This document shows, piece after piece, positions 12,001 through 21,971 of a DNA stretch of 64,000 bases. Numbering within the stretch: the first letter of the stretch is position 1; the number at the start of each line of letters is the position of its first letter. Below the pieces are notes generated by a model that searched no databases, was not told the DNA's origin, and was given only the letters and a program-made list of their open reading frames with translations. Origin of the DNA: Liolophura sinensis. Lineage: Eukaryota; Mollusca; Polyplacophora; Chitonida; Chitonidae. The stretch is taken from positions 44,986,521-45,050,520 of the forward strand of contig NC_088302.1 of assembly GCF_032854445.1 (NCBI RefSeq). The letters run 5' to 3'. A program made the position numbers and the translations under genes.

Positions 12001-13734
12001 GTGTATGGTCAGGAGACATGTGGTCAGTGTAAGACCAGGTTGGTCATCTGTCGTATGGGAGAGGTCACTGCTAGGCTCACATACTTCTGCCCCACCTGCC
12101 AGACCAATGATCTTAGCATCAGCAAACACAGGTAAGTGAATAATGTTTTAAGCCACTGCATGTTGTCAAATTTCTTTCATGAAAACCATTTTGTGTGTGT
12201 GTGTTAGTAAATTTCAATATCAATCCTTTAATAAAGGATTAATCCTATCCATTGACTTTGTTATTCTTTCATTCACAAATATATCACATTTTCATAGAAT
12301 TTGGTTAACTTTTATGATCTAAGGTAGGAAACTAGATGTTGTCCACCAACTTTTTATGAAGTTAAGTCTTTTGAAAAATTATTCATACTTATTTATATTC
12401 CTGTCAGCTTTTTTCCCAAGGAGATTTCATTATCACTGCTTCATGTTTTCTTCTTTGTGTATCTTTTTACCAGGCTCCCTAAGAAGAACAGCTTATTAGG
12501 GTGGTTAGGAAAGGCCTCTCAGACCTCACCCTCACACTGGAACTGTCTGCGCTGTACTCTAATAAACCAAGGATCTCAGAAATCTTGTAGTGCTTGCCTC
12601 ACGCCCAGGGATTTGGGACAGGAACCAGGGCCAAACTCAAAGACCCAGGGCACCCCTGGAAGACAGGTTACCACACCACATCCTTCACAGTACTCTAACA
12701 TCAGCATTCATAATACATCCCATAAACGAAAGTCTGATTCAGCTGGTTTTCTAGCTCAACCTTCAACCCAGCCATCCAAAAGGAGAAGAAGTGAAGGGAA
12801 CTGTGGGAAAGAGAATGTCAGTTCAGCCCCAGTGAGACCGGCGGACAATAAACACAAAATCACAGCATGCACAGGACATGGGAAGAAGTGCTTGATTAAG
12901 GAAGTGAGGAAAGAAGGCCCCAACTACAAACGAACATTTTTCACGTGTAGCCTTCCTCGGGGGAAAGCAGTGTCCAGTATTTTAAGGTATGATATATAGT
13001 ATCAGTAGTGTTGGGTATGGTAAAGAGTGTCACAATTTTAAGGTATGATAAATGGAATCCGCAATTTTAGGTGGGATAAAAGAATGTCACCATTTTAAGG
13101 TATGAGACACATTGTCAGCGCCCTGAACTATGATAAGCAAAGCAAAGTCACCATTTTAAGGGCTTATTATGGGATTATAAATGTCACAGTTTTGAAGTGT
13201 AAAAATCGGTATCAGCACTTTATTTATTTATTTGATTGGTGTTTTACGCGATACTCGAGAATATTTCACTTATACGATGGCAGCCAGCATTATGGTGGGA
13301 GGAAAATTAAAGTGTTGTGTCACAAGCGGTTGAACATTGAGAAAGAAAACCCAGTTTTTGTTTAATAAAATTCGTTTATATCTTTTTTTTTTTGATCCAC
13401 ATTTTTTCAGTGGGCAGATGAGTCGTTTCCGCTATGTCCGGGTCACGGAAAGCCAGGGTCTCTGAGGACTGTCCTTAAACAGGGCCCTAACAACGGCCGG
13501 AAATTTTTTGCCTGTAGTTTGCCAAAACAGAAGCAGTGCACTTACTTTGAGTGGGCCAGAAGGCTATGGATAATAGATATCTTACTTCAACTCTACCAAT
13601 TGTTGGTCATTTTTAAGTGTCACATTTTTTATAAAATTGAGGGAGAGTCTTTGGAAGATATTCATCTCGATTTAATATCCTTAAAATGCAGCTGTAGTGG
13701 GCAAATATCCTTCATAATATACCCCAGATATTGA
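6040..13734 (+). CDS. NEIL3: Endonuclease VIII-like 3 DNA glycosylase
   Basis: Bifunctional DNA glycosylase of the Fpg/Nei family that removes oxidised bases from single-stranded DNA and unhooks replication-blocking crosslinks in the nucleus. Nine exons fit GT-AG sites: 6040-6159, 7153-7280, 8110-8256, 9451-9631, 10635-10670, 11032-11106, 11962-12131, 12474-12986, 13411-13734. The N-terminus MVEGPGCKLNGEKIR matches the NEIL3 hallmark of Val2, rather than Pro, as catalytic nucleophile. TLGKELFMYFG, the helix-two-turn-helix LPGVGNIIKNEALFDSG, and the Fpg zinc finger (CGQC...FCPTC) follow. Exon 8 has a RanBP2-type zinc finger (WNCLRCTLINQGS...CSACL), then two GRF zinc fingers that bind single-stranded DNA. 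The first GRF finger is anomalous at the exon 8-9 join (see findings). After the last GRF motif (CTYFEW) the frame runs on about 60 residues before a stop, longer than human NEIL3. As written the exons total 1,694 nt, not a multiple of three. Expected length is about 563 residues, near the human 605. Confidence 0.94.
6265..6299. repeat. Inverted repeat in NEIL3 intron 1
   Basis: CTCCACTTAT (6265-6274) is the exact reverse complement of ATAAGTGGAG (6290-6299), with a 15-base loop. The pairing can extend through neighbouring tctc/gaga bases with a bulge. Confidence 0.6.
7351..7429 (+). repeat. SINE family A tail in NEIL3 intron 2
   Basis: Shows 'gtcatataagtgaaat', 'gagtatggcgcaaaacacc' and an A-rich (aaat)n end, the same 3' body as other family A copies in the window. 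5'-truncated. Confidence 0.7.
7565..7650 (+). repeat. Degenerate SINE family A head
   Basis: Reads 'ctgggccgagatggttagc', later 'gagcctctcataccaatg' and 'gctgtgag', matching in order the head of the fuller copy at 29340-29561. Diverged, so low confidence in the exact limits. Confidence 0.5.
7696..7990 (+). repeat. 38 bp minisatellite in NEIL3 intron 2
   Basis: About eight head-to-tail copies of a ~38 bp unit built on 'gtagagtgttgttgacattt' followed by 'agtgagaaccttgtcttt'. Units begin near 7696, 7738, 7771, 7809, 7847, 7883, 7921 and 7959, with lengths of 33 to 42 bp. It ends about 120 bp before exon 3. Confidence 0.8.
9690..10060 (+). repeat. Dispersed intronic repeat in NEIL3 intron 4
   Basis: Contains 'cgtctgtctgtccgtctgtc' and two copies of a block reading 'cttgtaaacgctctgtcttt' then 'cccaagttcactaaactta', about 190 bp apart. 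It resembles the low-copy tandem block in intron 6. No coding potential. Confidence 0.55.
11393..11893 (+). repeat. ~145 bp tandem repeat in NEIL3 intron 6
   Basis: Three and a half diverged units, each with 'agaaccctattgtt' then 'cattgaccttg' and 'ttcaaggtcagtggg'. They start near 11393, 11535, 11674 and 11823. The last partial unit ends about 70 bp before exon 7. Confidence 0.6.
12969..13195 (+). repeat. Repeated copies of the NEIL3 exon 8 end and splice donor
   Basis: The exon 8 end and donor 'gtattttaaggtatgata' is followed in the intron by diverged copies at about 13028-13051 ('acaattttaaggtatgataa'), 13062-13078, 13086-13106 ('accattttaaggtatgag'), 13147-13162 and 13179-13197. Several keep a candidate GT donor. 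Confidence 0.7.
13221..13305 (-). repeat. SINE family A tail, reversed, NEIL3 intron 8
   Basis: Starts with (attt)n, then 'tgattggtgttttacgcg', 'cttatacgatggcagccagc' and 'attatggtgggagg', the reverse complement of the family A 3' body. It lies about 105 bp before exon 9. Confidence 0.8.
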
Positions 13735-14372
13735 AGTCAATTATAGTTGTAATGTTTGTCGATCTTGTTGGATTAATAGTTTATGCTCAGGTATATGCCG
13801 ATAAAAAAAATCTTCATGAGATGTGCTGAGCATCTATGCAGCTGTGGATTGTGTAATTCATTCATACATCTTCGCAAATATTTGCTGTGACTTTGAATCG
13901 CTAAGGTCTATGATCACTAGTTTTTGTGTGGATATCAGACTGTCAAATATATGCCTAAATATGTGGTTGTTTATAATTCCGACTTGTGTATGTACAACGT
14001 TATCTAAGGACTTAGCGTAATATATAGCAATTATAGACTTCTATTCAGTTTTATTTGTATCTCGTCGCATGGCATAAATTGAGTGAAATAATATATTTTT
14101 TATATGTACATGTATATTTATGAACAACGTGATAACCCCGTAAATTAATGAGGCAACATGTGTGATATGGGACATAAAACGGTGGCCTACATGTGCGTGT
14201 ACAGATAATGAAGACCTGTATACTGTATATAATGTATAAAAGACTTAAAACATTCCAACTGCTAGTCATTTGATACCCCATGCATGGGCTACAGGTACAT
14301 CTACATGTACATGAGCTAATCTAATTCGGTGCTAGTCGCTTGATACCTGTATGGGTTTGTATTAGTGTATAT

Positions 14373-14509
14373 GTCAGCAACCTGCGAATGGTAGTGGGTT
14401 TCTCTCCGGGCTCTGCCCGGTTTCCTGCCACCATAGTGTTGACCGCCGTCGTATAAGTGAAATCCATGTACGACGAAATACGGCGTAAAACACTTAAAAT
14501 AAAATAAAT
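14373..14509 (+). repeat. SINE family A, 5'-truncated
   Basis: Reads 'gtcagcaacctgcgaatgg', 'ctccgggctctgcccggttt', 'ccgccgtcgtataagtgaaa', 'acggcgtaaaacactt' and ends in (aaat)n. It lies in the presumed NEIL3 3' UTR. Confidence 0.8.
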
Positions 14510-14699
14510 CAGTGTAAGTGTATAACATCGTTGTTACCGAAAGACCGGTTGCACAGCTCCAGGCTTCTAGTATATAATCGTGTTATTTAGTGTGAATTCA
14601 CGATGTTTGGTGTTATATGTATTCAGTCGACTGGTTCTCATGCTATGTAACAGTGTGCAAAAAATTCACCTCTTGTGGAGACTGTGAAATGTGTAATTG

Positions 14700-14705
14700 A
14701 ATAAA
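14700..14705 (+). terminator. Candidate NEIL3 poly(A) signal
   Basis: AATAAA about 965 bp beyond the NEIL3 stop codon, and the first one outside the SINE tail. A 3' UTR of this length, containing a SINE, is plausible but unproven. Confidence 0.35.
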
Positions 14706-15619
14706 AAGAAATACCTATAGACCGTCACATTTGCGTTCTGTATATTCTATATTTGATCGCCTGTTGCAACGTGCTTTGGAGGCGTGTGTTTGTATGAGGA
14801 TCTGCTTTTTATTCCCAGAGTCTGTCTGTAATCAGTACCTCGTCAACGCGTCTCCTACACCTGTGACTGAATTTTCTTGAAACTTTGTAGGCATGACGGA
14901 GACCAGGTGAGGATGCGCGTGGGCTGTTTTGGTTGTACATTATTTATTTCCAGAATTATTGCCCTTTAAACATAGAATGGGGACTTGTGGATATAGTGCG
15001 CCGTTGTCAACGCATGCAGACATGATTAAAATTTGCATATGGTATTGAGTTGCACCGCATCATTTATTTCCATAGTTATTGCCCTTTGAATAGGGCAGAA
15101 TGGGGATTTGTAGATAGTGGATGATAGAGTGGTATATATTGGCCTTTCAGTGTTGATATCTAGTATGCATGTCCAGTCCCAGGTTCCCACTTCTAGATCA
15201 TTGCTATCGAGTTCATAGGTATACGTGGAAACATATTCTGGGGTACGGCATTAAATTCCAACCAAATAAAAAGTATATAAATTGCAGACCAGATGCTGAA
15301 TCAGCCCTAAACTGTAAGCCCTATAGGTCCTTTATATTCAAAATTGCAAATGTAGACTAATACATCCAAAACGGTTGACTCGTCTTATGAGGCAAAATAT
15401 TTGAACGGGTTATCTTTCCATCAGTATTCAGCTTATCTTTCCATCAGTATTCAGCTGTGTGCAGAAATATGTCCCAAGTTCATGCATTATTGCTTTTTGA
15501 AGTCAACAGCAGTGCAACTGACGCAATTAAAGCCTTGGGGAAACAGGAAGGAAATACTTGTTAAAGTCGCCTGGAGTAAAGGATACACGTTAAATTGCAC
15601 AGTTATATGTATGGTTTTC

Positions 15620-15757
15620 AGTTTACTTCCATCAAGACCAGGTTGTGCTGAACGGGGTCCAATCCAGTGTACAAGAGGAGCTAACAGTTGGAGTTCCACA
15701 CGGCTCTTTCTTGGGTCCTTTACTATTTCTTGTTATATAAACAATCTTCCTAATTAA
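15620..15757 (+). mobile_element. LINE reverse-transcriptase fragment
   Basis: The plus-strand translation contains LTVGVPHGSFLGPLLFLV, the conserved reverse-transcriptase block seen in jockey/CR1/RTE-type non-LTR elements (family form close to GVPQGSxLGPLLFLIYIND). A 1-base deletion separates it from INNLPN in the next frame. No endonuclease, YADD box or 3' end is visible nearby, so this is a short dead fragment. Confidence 0.75.
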
Positions 15758-16035
15758 GAAATCATGAATAGTATCCCGTTCTGTCTGCTGACTGTATTTC
15801 ATCTTAACTTTGGTATGTAAAAATACATTTTCAGACGCACGTGAAGGCCGTAAAATGATACTTTTGATGTCAATACTTCAGTTTTTCTGAAAAATTAATC
15901 AAACTTCATAAACAACCCTGAAGTGGCCATATAAGGTGGATGAATTAATCAGAATGAAGTAAAATCTGTCACTTGAAAAATGCTATAACTTTATGGCTAC
16001 ATTACACATCATTGACCGAGGGGATTGTCACGTCA

Positions 16036-16145
16036 GTACGGCGCAATGACCCAGGAGCCTCCCACCATTGCGGTCGCTGTGAGTTCCAGTGCAGCTCAGG
16101 CTAGCTTCCTCGCCGCGCTCTGCCCAGTTTGCTCCAACCATAATG
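16036..16145 (+). repeat. SINE family A, head and middle
   Basis: Reads 'cggcgcaatgacccaggagc', 'cattgcggtcgctgtgagtt', 'cagctcaggctagcttcctc' and 'ctctgcccagttt', ending near 'accataatg'. Diverged and 3'-truncated. Confidence 0.75.
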
Positions 16146-16772
16146 TATTGAAGTATATTAGATATTTTTTGAACCTCAAAATACCCACGTGAAGGTATTC
16201 CAATGTATAGCATAGTATTATAATGTAAGATTTATTAAATTTCATTTCTCGATCATTTGTTGTACGACATAAAGACTAACAGTGCATAGCCTACGCCGGA
16301 GTAAAAACATGCACTCGCACTATTGGCCTATAGCTATATGTGCACGTGAGGTTATGTTTATATGACAATCTGAAGTACTGATGATGAGTTCAATATAAAT
16401 ATTTTTTTATGGACACGTGCATATCAGAGGTCTGTTATGGCTGTTTGTGATCGATATTTGGCTAGGAATACTAAATATATATCATTAACATGTAGGCCTA
16501 CACGACATAAATTAGCTTGGGATGGCGGTAATGGCATGAATATCAGCCCAAGCAAAGAGACTGACGCCAAGGGAGTTTTACTGATCAGGGTCGACTGTTT
16601 TGTGAGAGAAAATTCGTACAGTATCCGCACATAAACGGTACCAAAATTAAATGCTTAACTGTGATGCGCAGCTTTTAGCTGTTAAGATCGTATAACAAAA
16701 GAAACTGAACAAGGAAGCGGCCACTGCCAGGAAAAATAAGGCCAGCTGTAACTATTTATAGATTGCATGAGT

Positions 16773-16840
16773 CACGTGGTTCTACACGTGGCTCCTGCTT
16801 TCCCAGTGTTCAATGCGTAAACATTTTTGTGAGCAAGATG
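16773..16840 (+). promoter_or_regulatory. Putative MGA promoter: two E-boxes and a YY1-like start motif
   Basis: Two canonical E-boxes CACGTG lie at 16773-16778 and 16785-16790, 12 bp apart. About 45 bp further on is 'caagatggcggat' (16834-16846), matching the AAGATGGCGG YY1-type motif common at transcription starts. A clean donor gtaagt follows at 16852. MGA-MAX dimers bind CACGTG, so autoregulation is possible. No transcript evidence is available. Confidence 0.5.
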
Positions 16841-16851
16841 GCGGATATTTT
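16830..16851 (+). other. Putative first exon of MGA (end)
   Basis: The stretch around ATGGCGGATATTTT ends in a perfect donor gtaagt at 16852. If joined to 21006-21036 and then to 21938, the ATG at 16838 opens an 18-codon upstream frame (MADILLYVFLEQSWWMTF) closed by TGA at 21947, before the main ATG at 21972. It could equally be a 5' UTR exon of an unrelated transcript. Confidence 0.35.
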
Positions 16852-19740
16852 GTAAGTGAATACATATTGTTAGGTATTTGCACTTAATCTCCGACAGAGC
16901 GGTATATTTTAAGCTGTCTTTATCTGGCACTGTTTGTATGTCCAATCTACTAAGTATCTGAAACAAACAGAAGAGCTGTTTACGGGCGGTGGAATGTTTT
17001 ATACGGTTGTTACGCAGAGTACATTTCTCTGCTACACAGCGGACAATTTCATAGACGATCCGAGGCGTGCGGTATTATACATGGTGCCAAAAAAAGCGGT
17101 TAATACGCACAGACTGACAATATGATAATTGTTGCCTCCAGTAATATAGTGTAAGGACATGTGAGTCATATATTTAACTAAATGGAATAGCCTAGTTTTA
17201 CTTCTTTTTGGAGCTTTTCGGTTAAGAAAGTCGATGAAAGTTCCGCGCGCCTACAGTCCTTGAGGACGCCCAGTGCTGTTAGGCCGCTGGGCCTGAGGTG
17301 TCCTGGCGACATCCGCTGGACAGCGCGTGCGGCGAACTGGGAAGACACCTGCTTCAGTGCCTATGCTACACTGTTGGTGATGACGACTTAGAAGTCTCGA
17401 ATCTGGATAAGATCCGTTTTAGATGTAATGCTCGTTTAAACTTCGGCTCAAGGAACAATCAGTTAAATCACAACTACAGATTCACCTACAGATACTCCCA
17501 TATAAAAATTTTAAAATTGCACATGAAAGAAAAGCTGATGCAGTGTTTTAGAAGATTTGAAGAAAAAAAATATTGTTACAAGAGCTAGAGATTGATAGTT
17601 CTTTGGAATGAAATTAAAGCCCAGTTTTGATTAGACACCACAACCATAATTGCAAGCCAAGTCTGTTGAATAGGGCATTACATACCATGATACAGTAGCA
17701 TCCACTGGAAGTTATCAGACATTTAGTAGAAATCGTATAGCACATAATGATGTCCTTGTCAGCTAAAACATATTAATAAAGAGTATCTGATTGACCCCTG
17801 ACCCTGTGTTGCTGAATTGGCTGCAGCCTTACGTCAGGAGATTTTTCAGATACCTAATTTGGGGCAGAGGTTTTCTGTAAGCACTCTTGATTGTCTAATT
17901 CCATAAAACTTACTGTCCACTCATAGTACAATTAAAAACTTGTTCAGTATGACTCTACTTTTATCAGATAAATAAACAAACTTGATGTGCTGTTGAGATT
18001 CTAGACTGGTTCTTTCTGGTTTTCGATCCATACTCCATTTAATTGGTAAAAATCCATGCTTCATGAGGTTTTGGGTGTATCTGTGGATGTGTGTGTGCCT
18101 GGTATGATGCCCTCAACACAATTATTCCAAAATAAGAAAGTCTTTATTTTTTTGTCAGTAGTATGTGTGTTCTTTGTCATCACTGCTGACAACAAGCCTG
18201 TCAAGTAGGCATTACAGCAAAGTATTTAAATCCTCCTCTCGATGCCTAGATTTACTTCCTACCGTTTCTTCCTTTGTTGGGACATGTACTGTAGTCCGTA
18301 TATGGTTCATAAACTCAGAAGCTCATGCAGTAAACACTGAAAAACACTATACACTCACTGGCTTCCATGGCTGTTGAACTAGGGAACTCTTTTCTTAGAA
18401 AGTAAACCGTCAAAATGTAGTGTAAAGCTACACCTTTTTCCTGATTTGTGCAGAAACCAAAGGGGCATAATTGAAATATAAAAATCTAGTTAGGGACCAT
18501 GCATATTGCACCAAAAACAGAATAATCTCCATTACACTTACAGCAGTAAAATGAAGACAAACAATGTTTAGAATATATGGCCCCTAGAATGGTTTACCAT
18601 CTTTTATTCTGGCATGCTCTCATCCATATTTCTAAACCAAGGGGCAGAGAAAACAAGATGGGGTAAGATAGCTCCTCTAAATGTCCAATTTCATTCTGTT
18701 TTTACTTATTACTGTAAAAATGTATATGAAAGCGTGTCACATGAAATTCCGTATCTTTATGCACAGGTAAAGGCTCCTGACTTTCAATTTGGGATTGGCC
18801 GGAAGTGCCATAAGTGTTTGATAATGCACATTCGACGATGTATGATAAGAATCTGTAATACCGACCTTCAGCAAATTGGCTGCTTGTTTGATGTAATTCT
18901 GGCTAGATTGGCTGCAGCGTTAAATGAGGAGTTTTGTTAAGTCCTTCTACATTTATAAGCCTGGCATAGCTCCAAACACTGTATTCGTATTAAAATATTC
19001 CTTAGCATGGCACAAATTAAAGTGATATTTTTAGATATTCTCTTTTTGAGTTAGATGAAATGTGTCGTTTAGTAATGCCACGTCTGTGTTCCATTGAAAT
19101 CAAGTATGGAGCAGGATGTGGTAAGTTAAAGTTGAGAATTTATTTAACATCATTTTTATAAACCTGCAGAGTATTGGCTGTTGTAACAAGTTATTATCCC
19201 CAACAACTACATGTATAATAAAAATAAATATATCAATAAAAATTGATAAGCACTAGCACAGGAGATGCAGGTGCCTGGTCATTGGGAAATTGTACATTCC
19301 ACGGCGCTTGATGGCGGCAAACAGTCTTGCATACCTTGAAGACCATTTGACCTCCATTGATATAGTATGCATATCTGTACTTGACACGTGTGGAAGTTGT
19401 CCTGCACCCAGCTAACTGACCACCGTTTTGTTTTTGAAAATAAAGCTGTAACCATTCTTTCAAAACTTGTTAGGCCACGATTTTGCTTCAATACTTTAGT
19501 TCTGAAGGGTTGTGAACCCATAGCAGTCTTTCAAAGCGTCATCAAAACAGAAAAATGCTTAAGAAGGAACTGATGATAGAAACAGAAGTGACTGCATTGT
19601 TGTGTTCATCCGTAACTCCTCAAGATCTTAAAATCATCATAAAATTTATGAATGTAGATTATTGAATGAATATTGGCAGATGTGAACTTTTTCTACTTTT
19701 TGCAAGGCTCTGAAATGTAAAGGAGCTTGCAAGCTATTGA

Positions 19741-19862
19741 TTGATTTATTTGATTGTTGTTTAATGCCGTACTGATACTCAAGAATTTTTGGGGTGGCTG
19801 AAAGTAGAGCACCAGGCATAAACCATTGACCTATGGCAAGTAACTGAGAAACTTTTCCACAT
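19741..19862 (-). repeat. SINE with family B body and family A tail, reversed
   Basis: On the minus strand it reads 'gttacttgccataggtcaat' and 'ggtttatgcctggtgct' (family B, compare 35589-35880), then 'cttgagtatcagtacggc', 'attaaacaacaatcaaataa' (family A-like tail). Confidence 0.65.
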
Positions 19863-21005
19863 ATAGATAATAAACAGATATGCCTGTATTTGAAAGATGT
19901 CAGAATTTTTTTGTCGTAATGTTTTTAATAATTCTGAAGCATTTCACCATGTCCACTAAACAGAACATTAAAAATTAAATTTTACTGACAAAAATGATGA
20001 GTGACAGAGCTCAGGGTTCTTGTGGTAGCCTCTTTATGTCTCTGTTTTGTTTTATCTTGGTTGGAGTATCACAGCTTCTTGCAGTTTTACATCCAAGGAG
20101 TATGGTGTACATCATCATGGCAAATAGACCTTGAACATTTTGAAGACAAATATTGCGACTATGTCAAGAAAATGTCCTTTATTTGGTCTCCAAGCCTTTG
20201 AAATAATGAAGGAAAATAAACCAGATATCACTTTCTATAGTGCACATCAGTGTTAACCGAGAATGGATATATGTTATACGAGTGACAAGCAAAAGCATGT
20301 GGTGATTTATGCCTATGAAAAACTATGCTAGAGTCAGTGTAAAAGTTTCAAGCATCGTAAAGATTCACTTGAATTGCGTGTCATTGTGAGTGACTTCTGG
20401 GGGGTTCAAATGCTTAATACAGGGACACAGTGCTATAAGTTAGGGAAATGTTGAATTGTTTTGAGATGGTGACACATCATTGTTTTAACACAGGAAGTGT
20501 GTCGTTGTTGACAAGTATCCTCCCTTGGACCTTGATGTGTCGTGCACACTTGAAATCACTATTTGGCTAATGACTGGTTCAACTAGTAGGAACTGTCAGA
20601 ATAAATTTGCATATTATTGTGCATACAGGCTGCCACACTTTGGCTAGGAACTAGGGTTATGTATACATGTGGGCACACATGCACCAGAATTACAACATCA
20701 TGGGCTACCATTTCTGGTTGTTTGACATATGTATTGTGCAATGTAGTTGTGCAAATATGAAAAGAATTCCCATCCCCACTCAGTATAAAAAAAATGTATT
20801 TATTTGTTAGACACAAACTGGAATTGAACTTGTTAAACATTGTATTTTTGGCTGTCAGGCTTTCACCAAAGAGATCCAGTTTTGGCCAATCTGCTATCAC
20901 TCAAGAATTTAGATTAGAATAATATGTTGAAAAACTTGCCAGTTTTCTGTGTTGTATTTTCTGTGCTGTAATTTAATGTTTTTACTTCATGTCTTTGCCT
21001 TGTAG

Positions 21006-21036
21006 ACTGTATGTGTTCCTGGAACAGAGTTGGTGG
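21006..21036 (+). other. Candidate small MGA exon
   Basis: A 31-bp stretch sits between 'cttgtag' and a perfect donor gtaagt (21037). One frame reads TVCVPGTELV and would join to DDILMTKENTEVWLAQKK at 21938, giving a coherent reading into the big exon if the A9 run at 21983-21991 had one base more. Otherwise it is a 5' UTR exon. Confidence 0.4.
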
Positions 21037-21971
21037 GTAAGTTAGCCTGTTTCCAGGAAGACTGTAGTCTTGTACACAGTAACCTTTGCCATCTACTCAC
21101 ACACTCATTGGCCATCACTCTGTGCTGTATTTTCTAACATGCTGGCATGTCAAAAGTTAACATTTAATGTCATTTATGCAGTAGAGTTTATTTGGGATAA
21201 GCAGTTTTATTTTTAGAGAGGTCTGGTTTTTGTCCTTCATCAGAGAATGTAAAAAAATATTTATACATTAATATTGTTTTTTTCATCTGCCACTTTAAGC
21301 CAAGGTAACTCAAGGTCTGTGGCGTTTTCCCATATTTTTTCCTTATTTACCACTAACATTGGGAAAATTATGACTAGTTAGACGTACAAATTGTACACAC
21401 AATTTACCTTTTTACCCCCCACAAGAACTTCCTGATATCCCCTTGAAATTCAATTTTGAACTTATTTTCTAATCTATGTCCCATAGGTTTTTAATGTGAT
21501 TTTGATGAATAGTTCCCAGTCTTAATATGAAAAGATTTTTGCAGCTTTAAAAGTAGAAGAGTGTTGCTTAGAATATTTTTTGCAGCAAAGTAGGGGCCCC
21601 TAGGGCAGATCAAACACTTCAATTTTCAGTTGAAAGGGCTATATCTGGTTCAAGTTTCTTGATCAAATAGTGTACAAGCCAGTTAATGTGGCTTTAATTT
21701 GGATTTGTATCCACTGTGATAAAACTAACAACCTCCATTATCTAATCTTAAATTGTAGTCCTGACACATCTTCCTGATGCCGTGTTGGAAGAGTTATAGG
21801 AAGTACATGTTACTCAGTATTAAGAGTATGAGTAGGACATTTTTGATTTTTGCTTTGTGGACTACATCTGCTGATTACAAGAACTGCTGTGTCCAAATGC
21901 ATGACACCATGTCTGTCTGTCTTTTTGGATCTTGCAGATGACATTCTGATGACGAAAGAAAACACAGAAGT

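Larger units (their letters stand above)
13735..16772. other. NEIL3 to MGA spacer
   Basis: Holds the likely NEIL3 3' UTR, SINE copies (14373-14509, 16036-16145), a pair of ~60 bp direct repeats 119 bp apart (14939-15000 and 15058-15120, sharing 'ttattgccctttraa') and a LINE reverse-transcriptase fragment (15620-15757). No other gene supported. Confidence 0.6.
16852..21937. other. Presumed MGA 5' intron(s)
   Basis: About 5 kb without a supported coding exon apart from the candidate at 21006-21036. I looked for T-box motifs (KLKLTNN, HKYQPR, FPET..AVTAYQN) and saw none on the plus strand. It contains a composite SINE at 19741-19862 and AT-rich sequence. Confidence 0.5.

Noticed and set aside
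18614-18940. 108-codon open frame between NEIL3 and MGA, considered as a T-box exon
   Set aside because: None of the T-box signature residues are present and flanking splice sites are not convincing.
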